From assembly GCA_009617715.1 (NCBI GenBank), contig VTFK01000145.1:496001-560000 (forward strand): a DNA stretch of 64,000 nt, written 5' to 3'. This DNA comes from Plectrocnemia conspersa. Lineage: Eukaryota > Arthropoda > Insecta > Trichoptera > Polycentropodidae. Shown in pieces: positions 35,561-47,246 of this stretch. A program made the position numbers and the translations under genes. Under the pieces are notes generated by a model. The model was given only the letters and a program-made list of their open reading frames with translations, ran no database searches and was not told where the DNA came from. Within the stretch, counting starts at the first letter, position 1, and every line of letters starts with the position of its first letter.

Positions 35561-36490
35561 TTTACAGTCTTCAAACAATTGTGTGCGGCTTGCAAATAGT
35601 TCATTCATAAAGTAAAGGCGAAACAACCTTTGATTTACCTCAAATAAGCTAATAGAGCAAGCTATAAACTGTTAGTTGCTGATACTGTTGATGAGGACAG
35701 AATCGTGCAAGGAAATAGTTTACAGAATCTAAGCGATGACGTATTTTAAGATATATGTTAAAAGTACAGATATGATCTAAGATTTACTGCACTTTAAAAA
35801 ATGTTTTCACGATACTAATGAGTTGATCTGCCAACTTGGTAGATTAGGTCATGTTAAAATAATATTTTATGTTGCAGATACGTTGTTCTTTCAGAAATAT
35901 ATGATAATTTATCTGCAATAAAATTGCGTTTGAAGTTTATCGATAAATAAGCAAATAAAAAGCTTTGCTTTTCACTTAAAATTAAAACAATATTTTGTTA
36001 AATTTTTCCTTATTATAAAGTTGTTCTCATAAACTAGTTTTCAAAATATCTTAGCAGCAGTGTATCTGAATTATTAACTAAGATAATATTGCAGTCAAAA
36101 AACTGCCTTTATGTTTATCTATTTTAAGTAAATGATTAATACCATTTTTTTAATGTTTAGTTCTGAATTAACATATAATTAAAGAAGAAAATTAATATGC
36201 GTTAATAGATAAAAAATAAAAAAATAAACATGAAATATTTGTATACAAAAATTATATATTGTCTTAGAATAGTATTGTAATTATTCTTTTTTATTTTATA
36301 TTATTTGTTAAGTCCAATGCGTTACAATGGGGTAAATCTGTCAGACCTAATAAATATCTACAAGTATAAAGTTTGGGAATCGGTGTCATATTTATTATTT
36401 ATGAAAAATTAATTTGTGTAATATAATTTTTAATCAATAGATTATAACTGGGACCGGTTCATAATAATATCGCATTTTTTTAAAAAAAAT
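35561..36490. other. AT-rich non-coding sequence
   Basis: Nothing recognised. Confidence 0.6.
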
Positions 36491-36496
36491 AAAAGT

Positions 36497-36575
36497 TCGA
36501 GTGTCACTGCCGGGGCTCGAACCCGCAACTTCAGATTTCTTAGTCTCCTACGGATTGCGCTATTCCGTCCTTGAA
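36497..36575 (-). mobile_element. tRNA-derived SINE head
   Basis: On the minus strand: GGACGGAATAGCGCAATCCG, with A-box-like TAGCGCAATCCG (36551-36562), then a strong B box GGGTTCGAGCC (36514-36524) at tRNA spacing. The acceptor ends do not pair and the T stem is imperfect, so it is not a working tRNA. The A-rich side downstream in its orientation (TTTTATTTTTTTTAAAA) fits a SINE. Its head differs from the one at 7.1 kb. Confidence 0.65.
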
Positions 36576-36759
36576 TATAGTATGTATGTAATTTTCTATG
36601 TTTATTTTAAAATGTGGTTAATAAAGCAACGCAAAGTCTGAACGTGGTTATTAAAGTAATGACACAACCACAGTTTGCCTTGTGATCGGTTTTGATTATT
36701 GTGTACAGTGATTCAACATTTATTTTAAAAGTCCGAGTGACTTTGTTAACATGTTAAAC

Positions 36760-37320
36760 CACAACACAAAATTGGTTTGCCAATTTTGCCAACGAGGCCA
36801 AATTTGCTTCTAAATTAAGACGCCGAAACGTCTCAAGGTGATGAAAGCCATTAAAGTGAACTACGTATGGCCCCATCTCGAATTGAAGACGGCCCCCAGG
36901 CGAAATATGGGCTCCGAGTTCCGTACCTAGGGGTAAGCAGTCATTTGCAAGTAAATGGGTCCCCCTAATCCCGGTTATTCCGCAGATTTACGCCACATTT
37001 TTCATACCTGGGACAGGTGAGTTAAATTTCGGCGTGACTTTTATACACACCCCCTATACACGCGAATATGCTAATGTAAATAAAGCAAGTACGACCGTGT
37101 TTTATATCTACAAGTTTCGGTCTGCATACATTGCATAAGCAATCTTTTTCGGACGAAGCAGATCCCTATATACCACATATATCCATAAACTTTATGGTAT
37201 TTTTATATTACCCTCTCGGAAGTGGAATCTATCAAATGTCTGAGTCTGATTTTGGTTCGCTAACCGGAAACAATAAAGTAGAATTTTGTCTGTGATATTT
37301 TTAGCGATTTCGAAGTGTAC
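36760..37320. other. GC-richer island containing candidate first exon
   Basis: Near-balanced composition. The 3' half carries an ATG, a short open frame and a consensus 5' splice site, described separately. The 5' half may be untranslated leader or regulatory DNA. Confidence 0.4.
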
Positions 37321-37650
37321 CATGCTCGAATATGTAGCAACGCTTACAAACTAATAAATAAAACTTTCACTATATATTTAGCTTTTAATTAATTTTTGCA
37401 CAATATGCAGCTGTAACATAACGAAACTTGCTTATCGTGTAACACTACACCGGTATATCGTGTAACTAACTTAATTTTCATTCCGTTTCCACGTTCGTTG
37501 TTTGCCTATACATATTTATTGTTTCTACGTGTGCATGCATATTGATGATGTAAAAGATTCAGATAAAAAATAAAATTAAACATGTAGATATTAGTTTGTG
37601 AATGTTTTCTTTTCTTGCAGAAATTTGATAGTGACTCCATTCGCACTATA
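36955..37650 (+). CDS. Candidate two-exon small ORF (about 30 aa), unconfirmed
   Basis: Exon 1: the ATG at 36955 opens a frame MGPPNPGYSADLRHIFHTWD that reaches a consensus 5' splice site, GGGACAG then GTGAGT, with the intron starting at 37017. Exon 2: a textbook 3' splice site, TTTTCTTTTCTTGCAG, ends at 37620. Joining them keeps the frame, adding R and NLIVTPFAL, then TAG at 37648-37650. The intron would be 604 bp. AATAAA signals follow at 37814 and 37915. The peptide matches no family I know. It could be a small-peptide gene, the end of a longer transcript, or a long non-coding RNA with chance frames. Confidence 0.3.
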
Positions 37651-38473
37651 GACACATGAGAAGCTTTGGTTGACAAAAGTGTGAGAGTTGCAGTTAATAC
37701 TGAGTGTTCTTGACAAGATTAAAAACATGTTTTATGGGTTGTCCAGGGCGATTCCCGAATATGTATCTTTGAACGATACGGACTACTGATTACATCCCAT
37801 AAAGGATTTTTATAATAAAAAATATTAAATATAATGTATAAAAATTGCTATTAAAAAACTACTGCTTATTCTTATACATATTTTTTTATAGTTAAATAAT
37901 TATCATTTTTTGCTCAATAAATATTGAGTTTGAAGTATTTTTTTACGTAGAACGTATTGAATTTTGTATGTAGTAATATTTATGATATATAAAAATGCAA
38001 ATAACTATATATTGATATTTTTCCAAAGCAAACACACTTTTTTCCAGAAGCAAATAAATTATGTCTTATTGTGAAAATAACGATCACTTTTTTTTTATTT
38101 ATTCATGTTTACAATTAATATGCTTAAGCTTTTTAAAATAATAAATTATATGTTCGAGTAATAACTGAAATTTAATTTATAAAACCTTAAAACTCCCCTC
38201 GAGATATACCGTTCATTAAATTTTAAAGAAACAGTGAGATACATGGAAAAACATAAAATTGTAAATGGAAGAACACTTTCAAAGCTAAATTATTAAATAT
38301 ACATATTTAATTTATATCTTTGTTAGCAAGCGAATTTTTTTTTAATATCTTTAAAGTTGAATATATATTAAAAGTATCTTAAGAGCGATAAAACTGATGT
38401 AATAAACATAATATATTAAAAATAAATTGTGATTAGTAGGAGTATTTCAACGTTGCGATTTGATTTTCTATGC
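37651..38473. other. AT-rich non-coding sequence
   Basis: Possible 3' untranslated sequence of the preceding candidate, otherwise nothing recognised. Confidence 0.5.
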
Positions 38474-40180
38474 CAGTGGTTCTTAACCTTTTTAAAGTCA
38501 CGGTGCACTTTTGATCATGGGTAAAAGTAGCGGTGTACCAGAATTAAGAGGTCAAAAATAATATGTGGACATAATTTTTTTAAATTAAATTATATAAAAA
38601 AGTTTATTATTAAAAATAAATTTAGTAAGTTAATTTTGCCCTAAAAATAATTTTATATTTAGACGCGTTTTATTAAAGATATTTGTATTTATATTTAAAG
38701 GTGTTCTTTGGGTGGCAAATCTAAATGGTGCATTTTCCCCCCTTTGTTTACCCAAAATGACGTCCCTACTTAGCATAATGGAATTTATATGATCAATCAA
38801 AAATTAATTAATGTGATACCTGAGCTTGTTGGCTTTTGCAGATATCCGAAATATTAGGTCGAATATTTGATATAGTTACCCTCAATTCTTCGTCTGAATT
38901 TTTTTCTCTGTCTTTTCTGTTTTTCTCGTTTTTTAGTTTTCATATTAGTTATTGTTAAGAAACCAAGCTCACACAAATATGATGTTGAAAACTGTAACAA
39001 AATTTTCAGTACCTTCATGTAAAGAACTGGATATTCCTCTTGGACAGAAATCCAAAAGTCCTTCATGGTAATTTCGGAAAATTTAATTTTTAGAGTACGA
39101 TCAGTCGTCAATGAGACTAATTCTTTTTCTTCGGCGTAAGAAAATCCATAACACGATGTATCAATCGTAGCAAATGGATTTCGTATCCAGTCATAATTTT
39201 CTATATTTAAGAATGGAAAATAATGTGCAATCTTTTCTTCCAATAAAGTTAAATGTTCTATTATTGCGGAAATAACTCCCTCAAGAATGTTTTCGTTAAG
39301 TGAAGGAAACATATCTAATTTTTTTTCTATTATTCGATTTTACAAAGAGTTTTTTTCCGAAATTCTGTCAATTTGTCAATGGATGTCAATTTTTTTTCTT
39401 GAATGCTTGTGTTAACGTTATTTAAGTAATTAAACATATCTGCTAAATATGCCACTTTAGCATACGAATCATTATTCTGAAGACATTTTACAAAATCATC
39501 CATTCTTAAGTTTTATGAATCGGCAAAAAACTTTACCCTTAGATAACCTCCTGACTTCAGTGTGAAAAAGCACTCGTACTTAGCTTCCATAGAAATGCAA
39601 AGTTTTTTAAACATGCGTGTTTTTAAAGGCCTTGATTTTATAAAATTCACTATATTTACAACTTGATCTAGTACAGGTTTTAGTGCTGCTGGTAATGTTT
39701 TCGAAACTAAAGATTCTCTATGTAAAAAACAGTGCGTAGATATAATATTAGGTTTTCTTGTCTTTGCAATGGTTACAAATCCTTTAAATGAGCCTACCAT
39801 TGAAGGAGCACCATCCGTACAAATTTCTACACATAACTCCCATGATATTTTAAATTGTTCTAAATATGAAGAAATAAGATCAAAAGCATCTTGTCTTGTC
39901 GTATGTTTGGTAAGTTCTTTGCAGCATAGATATTGATTCACTATTTTGTTTTCATTGATGAAAAGAACGAATCCTAGTATTTGTGCCTTACCGCTAATGT
40001 CAGTAGATTCGTCGACATGTAAAACAAAATATCGCTTGGAAAGTATATCGTTAACTGTTTTCTCAATATCATCCGACATATTTAAAATTCTTTTTTTTAT
40101 TGTATCGTTTAAAAGAAGAATTTTCATAATTTCCATTTTTGGAAAAAGATAAAGAGCACATTCACAAAAAAAAGTCTAGA
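38474..40180 (-). mobile_element. hAT transposon, 5' end not found
   Basis: The terminus CAGTGGTTCTTAACCTTTTT at 38474 is the classic hAT terminal inverted repeat, and a broken hAT transposase runs on the minus strand above it. The octamer before the terminus is TTCTATGC, the expected place for an 8-bp target duplication. No matching inverted terminus or octamer was found beyond 40.1 kb, so the transposase-start side appears truncated. Confidence 0.8.
38854..40136 (-). pseudogene. hAT transposase, ZBED5/SCAND3-like, two frameshifts
   Basis: Three consecutive frames: 40136-39513, 39503-39330 and 39312-38854. The first has LLNDTIKKRI, FVLHVDESTDIS (first catalytic Asp near 40012), CTDGAPSMVGSFKGF (second catalytic Asp near 39814) and THCFLHRESLVSKTL. 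It loses frame at YECFFTLKSGGYL. The second frame continues with AYLADMFNYLN. The third carries WIRNPF, DFWISVQEEYP and STSYLCELGFLTITNMKTKK, the dimerisation domain. This is the ZBED5/SCAND3-type hAT architecture. The N-terminal BED zinc finger is missing. Domesticated relatives exist in animals, but the frameshifts make this copy a fossil. Confidence 0.85.
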
Positions 40181-40479
40181 GAGAATTTGTTTAAAAATAT
40201 GTAATTGAAAATCAAAATGTATGTATATATTAATACAAATAGTAATGACGCATATATTATAGTTTAAAGACACAAATTATAAATAGAGAGGTTTTAATTT
40301 AGAATTGATTGGCGAGAGGCGGGAAAGATTTTTTTTAGAAATACCATGTTAAAAATATTGCAATGACACTTTTCTAAATCATACAGTTATGAGGTAGAGC
40401 TGTATAATATATAATAAAATGCACTGGTATTTATTATACATTATATTAAATCACCAGATAGAGTGGACTCTAATGAAAT

Positions 40480-40780
40480 AGCGTACCGTTAAATCATATA
40501 TTTCTCACAAAAAAGGCCATTGTTCACTTATCGCGCAGTTTTGCCGATTTTTTGCTGATACTGTCTATGTAAGAAATCGCATGTAATCCGTTTGTCGGAG
40601 GAAGGGCTGACCGAAAGTTTCCTACCAGGAAAATCCAATTGAAAATAATCGTCCCTTCGGGACTGGCGGTCAGCCGCAGGACTATTCGTTCTATACGTGC
40701 TGTCCACGCCTGTGTGTAACGAAAACGTTCGATTTGTGTACTTGACCATACAAAGGTGAAGGGGTCACATTAAACAATGG
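40480..40780. other. GC-richer island with open minus-strand frame
   Basis: On the minus strand, TTTTCGTTACACACAG (ending 40710) resembles a 3' splice site and is followed by an open frame to a TAA at 40528-40530. It includes YRTNSPAADRQSRRDDYFQL and GRKLSVSPSSDKR. A second frame is open over the same stretch, which weakens the coding case. Either a terminal exon or a conserved element. No family recognised. Confidence 0.25.
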
Positions 40781-41239
40781 ATACGTGATCTCGCCCTTTT
40801 GTTGTCTGATCCTACGCAAAAATCTGGCGTGGGAAATCTGATACGTATACTGAATAATGGATACTGTTGATACATTAACTGGGGGTTTTAAAGTATATTA
40901 TAAGTTTTTTAGCCGAGTAATTAAAATATTAAAAAAAAAGAATACACACACTGTTGCGTATACATAGTTTTGGTTATACATAGTGTAGTGCCGACCCATG
41001 TCGGAAGTTTTAGTAGTAGACGTATTGACAGGGCGGTTGAATGAGTGGGTAACCGACATCGGGCAAAGGTGACGACTCTTTTGTGAATAATGTCAATAGG
41101 ATAGATCCGGTGATTTTGAACCAATTAGAGAATTTGGCATTAAAATACTATGGTGAAAATATGAATTAAATCATAAGTACATATATTTTAATAAAAATGA
41201 GAGCAAATCTAAATACATTTTTAATGTCAATCAATGACA
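40781..41239. other. AT-rich sequence with a GC-richer patch
   Basis: The patch at 40980-41130 has open frames on both strands and may be an unrecognised repeat. No support beyond composition. Confidence 0.4.
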
Positions 41240-41600
41240 ACAAGTCACTCATCCCCTACACTGAAACCACGTGTTCGCCGTAACGATAGCGTAACGGGGT
41301 GAATTTCCATGTGACAGTTTCCCAAGTGGCCGCGCCAGGTACCACGGCTCATTAGTGCGTTCGCCCGCCACTGGTTCTCAATCAACGGATTACGTTGCGC
41401 CAATCAGACGCTTTGAACTGTGGCAAATTGGCGAATTCGGCTCGGAGCTGTCGCCTTAGGGGAAAGCGGCGTAATAATACCGACGACAGATCTTCACGGC
41501 TTTTCCGCCTTGTCACTCCGCCAGCATTTTGTCAAGCCACACCGTGGTCGCAAAAATTTCCTAATCAATATTATGCAAAGAAATAATTTAAATAAATAGG
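41240..41600. other. CpG-containing island
   Basis: Near-balanced composition, open in a short plus frame (41395-41586) of no recognised family. Includes a CCAAT-type motif (GCGCCAATCAGACG near 41398), common in promoters, but no TATA or transcript structure. Confidence 0.35.
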
Positions 41601-41602
41601 TT

Positions 41603-41628
41603 TATATATATATATATATATATATATG
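41603..41628. repeat. (TA)n microsatellite
   Basis: About 13 uninterrupted TA units directly beside the preceding island. Confidence 0.95.
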
Positions 41629-44369
41629 TACAAAGGTTTCTCTCTTGTGATTTCAATCCATCTTGAGCTAGTTTGGATTTCCTGGAAAATTATGTATGCC
41701 TTGAGCATTTCTGGGGACATTGAAAAGATGTAATATTTCATAAGAATGTATTTTATTCTTTTGCTAAGCAGATATTTCTGAGAATAAAATTTGTTACAGT
41801 TTTAATAATATCAACATCGAAGCTTGATTTCTGAAAAGAGATTTTGATTACGTTTTTTCATATGATTATCACATTAGTTATAAAGTCTTAATTACCGTGC
41901 CGCTTGAGATGCAAATAAATTCAAATACACAAAAATATATTGACTAGTTCCAATGATATTTTGATAAATTTATAGCGTCTATAGCACGCCAAAATAATAT
42001 TTTAATAGCAATAAAATATCTGACAAAAACCAGGTCTGCTAATTGCATTGCCGCTCTATGTATACGCAGATAAATTAATAATGAAGGCACCCTAATAGTG
42101 CATTTAAGCATCGACCTAATTTACTTTATATATAAAACAGCATTTTAATGAGTAGAATAGATATTTAATAATTGACAATATTTTTATAAAAATAAAATAT
42201 CACTATTATTATAAGTGAAAAAAATTAACTTTGTACTTTTAACAAATTTATTAATTTAATTAGCGAAAGAGATGTCTTATTTAGTTGTGAGAATATTCTC
42301 ATTGTCTGTAATTCCTTTGTATTTGATAATGATATGAAATAAGATATCTGTCTCGTTAATACATGATTAAAAATGAGAAACAAAGACATTAATTTACCTA
42401 TATCTTGCTTCTACATTATTGTCATCTGCATATGCAAATTTATAAGAACTGCGCTGAATAAGGCACTTGAAATATTAAGGGCGAACATAAAAAAATGCAT
42501 GTTTAAATGATTTTAGTGTTTTACAATATTAAAATAACATTTTAATTTGGAGGCTAGCTGCAATTTTTTTACATGAGTGTCAGATTATTATTTATTTTAT
42601 AAACATTCAAAGATAAATCTGAAATTGCCTTTTTACAATGTTACTGTAAGGCGTTATGGAATAATATTGCGAAATGAGAAATACGATACATGGTTGAGCT
42701 ATCTCGGAATATTCTGGACGACTATTATCTACTTTGACATCGCTGATTGCTTTTTCTAAGGCAGGAGTTGTCAAACACCGACTCTCTAGTATATTGAATG
42801 GAAGCATACAACTATGATAAATATTATTTTTTTCATCCCTTTGCTCACTTAGATATGCACAGTCAAAGCGTAAAATGATTGTATTGAAAAATAATATTTA
42901 ATTATGGATATTTCACATCACAAATAAATCATTCATCGTTTTTGATAATGGACAAAGTATTTTTATCATTCGCTTTAGTACGTGCTAAATTTATTTTAAA
43001 CAATATGCCTAATATTGCAGTTAAAAAGTCTTAAAAAAAATATATGTTTTCTGTTAGGAATTTAAAAATTATTGTGAAAATAATAAATTACTCCAAATCT
43101 TTATACAAATCTTCTTTTTACCAATGTCAATTTTTTTCTCCATTAAATATTAGCATGACAACAACCAAAGACAATATATAGAGTTTTTAAATTTATAGGT
43201 TTGTAATAGACATAAAAATTGTAGAAATAACAATGAAATCTAACGATAATAATGCATTTCATTTGCAATTTTTTTCTTCAATAATAAGTATTAAACAGTA
43301 AAACCTAACATCTGTATCTATTTTTAGGTAACTAAATCTCTTTGCTTATTTTAATAATTATATAGCTAGAAAATAATATTATTTAGGTACTTAATGTCAA
43401 AACAATAAAATTATATAAAAACATTGTACTTCATTTTATAATTATTTGTTAAAATTATATTTAAAATATTTTAAATTAGGAGATTATTATAATAAAAAAG
43501 TAAAAAGCAATATTACCAATACAAACCTTTTTCACGTAATAAATAAATAAGTATATAGTTTTATATTGAAATAAATACACAATACTTGTAAAAATACATT
43601 TATGGCTTTTAAGTAAATACAAATAATTAAACCACTCATATTTTGCTCTTTTAGACTAAACTAGGGTAAGTTTAACTATAGTAATTATTAGGTAATCCCA
43701 AAATGAAACTGAATGCTTATTTTTATTTTGATTATTTTAAAATATTTTTTTTTCTAAATATTTAACGTTTTTACACCTTCAGGATTTTTTTAAATTCCAT
43801 TAGCATAAAAACGTATTAGTGCAAAATATTGCGATAGCCGCCTTTTTACTTCTTCTGTGTTTTATTTTTTTGTATTTGTAGTTGGAACAATAAAATATTT
43901 CAGTCAAGTTCCTTGATTTTATTGAGAGTCAATATTGCCACATAGCGATGCGCATTGTCGTGTGGTAGAACCAGGACTGCTGAGAGGGGGGGGGGGATAA
44001 GGGACTGTGCTGACTTTATTGCTTTTTAAACTAATAGATATTAATTTTGAGCAGTGAAAATATAATTTAACTAATATGCTCTAAAATGTCTATTAAACTC
44101 AATTTGACAGTTGTGAAACGTCCATTTGTTGTTTAAACCCAAACCTAACCAAATGAAAATTAGATCAAGTGCAAAATACAAACTAAGCGAACTCTCCTAC
44201 AGAATAAAATAAGTATAAACAGACATCGCATTTCATATATTGTTCCATGGTTTGTCAGCATTTCGATATTACACTATTTTTAAAAAATATGATAGCTATC
44301 CTTACCGATTTCACTATGGACTTTTAATATAAGAAAGCTTATCAAATTATTTTCAAACCGTATTTTGGT
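41629..44369. other. AT-rich non-coding sequence
   Basis: No gene seen in 2.7 kb. An uninterrupted run of 11 G lies at 43986-43996, conspicuous in this composition. Confidence 0.6.
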
Positions 44370-44421
44370 CAATAGGAGAGCGCAAAGAGCAATTCTCACT
44401 TCTCAGAAGGCAAAATTTCAC

Positions 44422-44521
44422 GTCAAAAGCAATAACATACTGTCGGCGTTGTCGCAGTGGGAACGCTCGTTACCAAACGTTCCCTCTGCGACGGCGACGG
44501 CACGATTTTATTGCTTCTGAC
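44422..44521. other. 100-nt GC-rich near-perfect hairpin (candidate pre-miRNA or palindromic MITE)
   Basis: Two 44-base arms (44422-44465 and 44478-44521) are separated by a 12-base loop. Position by position, 35 pairs are Watson-Crick, 3 are G-U, 6 mismatch, and there are no bulges. Arms start GTCAAAAGCAATAA and end GTCGCAGTGGGAACG. The middle is rich in GTCG/CGGC units although the flanks are AT-rich. Length, loop size and mismatch pattern suit a pre-miRNA. The AT-rich outer ends and exact symmetry also suit a foldback MITE, with TTCA on both sides as a possible target duplication. Strand and transcription are unknown. Confidence 0.6.
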
Positions 44522-44839
44522 TTCAATTCTTACTGTCATAAAAAGTTTTAATATAAACGCTTGTTATTTAATTTTTGTTACATATAAATTTTAATTAGCA
44601 TAAAAATTTAAAATAGTTAAATTACAGTCAGTATTTAATTAAACATTTTAGAGTTTTGTGTATAACAATATTACATAATATTTTTTATAAACATTTATTT
44701 TAGTAATGCTTTGACATTTTTATTAACATATATTTAAAGTATATGTTATTTAAAAAAATATATTAAAGGCTGTATAGTCAAATAAATTCATTGAATTATA
44801 AATGGCGTGCCTTTTTAAATTAATAAGGCAAAGTTTTTA
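44522..44839. other. AT-rich non-coding sequence
   Basis: Nothing recognised. Confidence 0.6.
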
Positions 44840-45245
44840 ATCAATGGATGCAGTTAAAGTTACACATATGCGAATACTAGTTATAATTATTACGAGCGAC
44901 AACGACTACCGTTCACTGTCAAAGAGAACGGAAAGCTTATTGTGTCATGTTTTATTGTTTCGGCGGGGTTGTTGCGAAATAGACACCTATTTCCTACCCC
45001 GGCGCGGTATAATTCCCCACTTTTGTTTGACTGCCAACGCTCAAAACCTTTCATATCTGACGCTCGTGCAGCAACGCACAAAGGTTGGAAATTGCTCTAC
45101 GCTCTGAAATGTGTGTATGTATGTGTGCGCGCTTATATATTTTTCGCTCGCGTTTCGACTTTATTAAAATTAATGAGAAATTCCCGCGAAACGCGCCACA
45201 TTGTTGTTGGGCTATATAATCCGCGATAGTTACTGCTTGAATTGA
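44840..45245 (+). promoter_or_regulatory. GC-richer island ending in TATA-like element
   Basis: Near-balanced block with open frames on both strands (44844-45107, 44890-45081, 44942-45229). At its 3' end is GGGCTATATAATCCGCG, with TATATAA at 45213-45219. About 30 bases downstream a transcript could begin and would run into the splice-donor-bearing duplication at 45275-45383. No initiator is decisive, so the promoter reading is an inference from this arrangement. Confidence 0.3.
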
Positions 45246-45274
45246 GGTCTCTAAAATTTAGAAGAATAGCATGA

Positions 45275-45383
45275 AATTGCTTATTCATAGACTAAATAAA
45301 CATTGTATAAAGTGTGTAAGGTGAGTGTTGCAATTGCTTATTCATAGACTAAATAAACATTGTATAAAGTGTGTAAGGTGAGT
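45275..45383 (+). repeat. 57-bp tandem duplication doubling a 5' splice site
   Basis: The unit AATTGCTTATTCATAGAC...GTGTGTAAGGTGAGT occurs at 45275 and again, identical over 52 bases, at 45332. Each copy holds the consensus donor AAG then GTGAGT (introns would start at 45321 or 45378). Identity of the copies implies a recent event. If transcribed, the two donors would give alternative first exons differing by 57 nt, a multiple of three. Confidence 0.9.
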
Positions 45384-46106
45384 AATTTGTATTATATCGT
45401 ACACATACTTATTATTGATTAGCAATTTTAATATTTTAGAATTCAATCCAACTTAATTGCTACTTATGTAAAATTCCGTTGGTTAAATAGCATATAAAGT
45501 ATTGCATTATAATATTTTTGTTAGCTCTATTTCTTTACATTATCACAATTTATCCATAAAGAAGAAAGTGTTATTATGGAAAAGGATAAAAGTAAAGTAC
45601 TTCGTTCAGGTTGTGTGCGTGAATGGTATAGCCGTATCCGGACCCGATTGTAATAAAGACCCTGCAAACAGTGTGTAGCCATAGGCGAAACTACCGAATC
45701 AAAGATAAGCAATCAAATACGAACTTTCTTAATAATCCTTACGCTCTGATAAGGTAGTAGAAATCCTGTTGAACGTCGGTCGAATAGCATATGTGAATGT
45801 CTTACTTAGCTTATTGATTTTAAATATATGCGTAGCTTTTATTATTGTGTCTATTATTTACACAAAACACTTTATTTGCATTAAACTATATATAGCAGGC
45901 CTCGTCAATGAGTCAAAAGCAATCGACCAAAAAATCGCTGGCACGATAGCCCGGTCAAACGCGACACAATCTATCGACATATTAATAATTGGTTTTGAGA
46001 CCGAAGAAGTAGCACTTTACAGACAAATAGATGACAAAACAGATGGTAGTAGTAATAAACATATATAAATTTCCACATATATACAGAAATGTAGATGTAG
46101 CTATGA
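45384..46106. other. AT-rich to intermediate sequence
   Basis: A 99-codon frame open at 45769-46068 lacks an ATG start (first codon TTG) and has no domain. A GC-richer patch at 45590-45700 is unrecognised. Confidence 0.45.
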
Positions 46107-46225
46107 GGTGGTGGAGTTGAAAATCCAGATCTTTCAACTCAGAGAATCTTCGCTGGCATGTCTAGTTTTATTATTGTCGGCTGTGATTTTGTTAAAATAG
46201 TAGAGATTTCTCTCGAACGTCTCTC
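46107..46225 (+). repeat. Interspersed repeat family C, copy 1
   Basis: GGTGGTGGAGTTGAAAATCC, then GGCATGTCTAGTTTTATTAT and GTCGGCTGTGATTTTG match, in order and spacing, the reverse complement of 51825-51936 (GGCGGTGGAGTTGAAATGG, GGCGTGTCGAGTTGTATTAT, GTAGGCTGTGATTTTGG). Probably a transposon or LTR-derived fragment. Family unknown. Confidence 0.65.
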
Positions 46226-47246
46226 CCGTCTGTTACCAACATATTTTGATAGTGTCAATATTTATTTTGAATTTTCTCGCACTGCTACAATAGTTATCCT
46301 TGTAATCCAATTAAATATTTAATGAATTAAATATATTTATATAAAAATAAATATTTATTATAGCACACGGTCTCCATAAATCACTATTGTGACTTACTTC
46401 CAGATTCAAATGGAATTTCGCGTTATATATTCAACATTGACAGTGCGGATTTTGCATCGCTTTCACATTTGCTTAAAATATGCATAAATATTGTAGAAGC
46501 AGCTCGTGTTTCCTTGAATATAAATGCATCGAAATATTTAAAATTCTATGCATGCCTTCTGAGTTGATCCAACAGTTTTGATCTCTATGGAAGCTTTTGA
46601 ATTGCGCAATAATTCATCGTTCAATAGCGACTATAAAATAATTTCACATATTTCTTAATATTAAAAAATATTAACACTAATAATTATTTTTTAAATAATT
46701 ATTGGTATAATTATTATTTGTATATTGAGAAGCATGACTTATTAGGGAGACCTGTCTAATAATCATGAACAGATCTATAATCATAATAATAATAATAATA
46801 ATAAACGTTTCAAAGAAAGATTATGTAGAATGTCATAAAATCTAATTTAAAAAAAAATCATATTTAAAAAGCATCAGATAAGCAGTTTACCTCGATTTTT
46901 AGTTTCGCATTTAATCGTTATTTCACAATTTTAATCTGGCTCATAAATTATAGCTTCACACATTTTGTTATTCATAATTGCGCTTAAAATACACAAATAT
47001 AAAAATATATAGATGATCTTGCATATCTATAGATATAAAGATAATGTATCGTGTCCAATATTTAATAAATAATCAGTATGATTTTTTTATTAAATTTATA
47101 TAAAAATATAAGATTTCTTAACATTAAAAAAATGTGTTAATAATTTTGCTATAGTAGATATCTTAATTCATAAAAAAATCATTAAAATTTTTAAAATGCC
47201 AGCTAACTAAGCAAATAACTTGTTAGTTCTTATCTTGCATTTCTAG
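46226..47246. other. AT-rich non-coding sequence
   Basis: Includes a short (ATA)n run at 46783-46803. Nothing else recognised. Confidence 0.6.

Noticed and set aside
45769..46068. 99-codon open frame with a hydrophobic segment, membrane-protein-like
   Set aside because: It lacks an ATG start and the hydrophobic part arises from AT-rich sequence. No homolog recognised.
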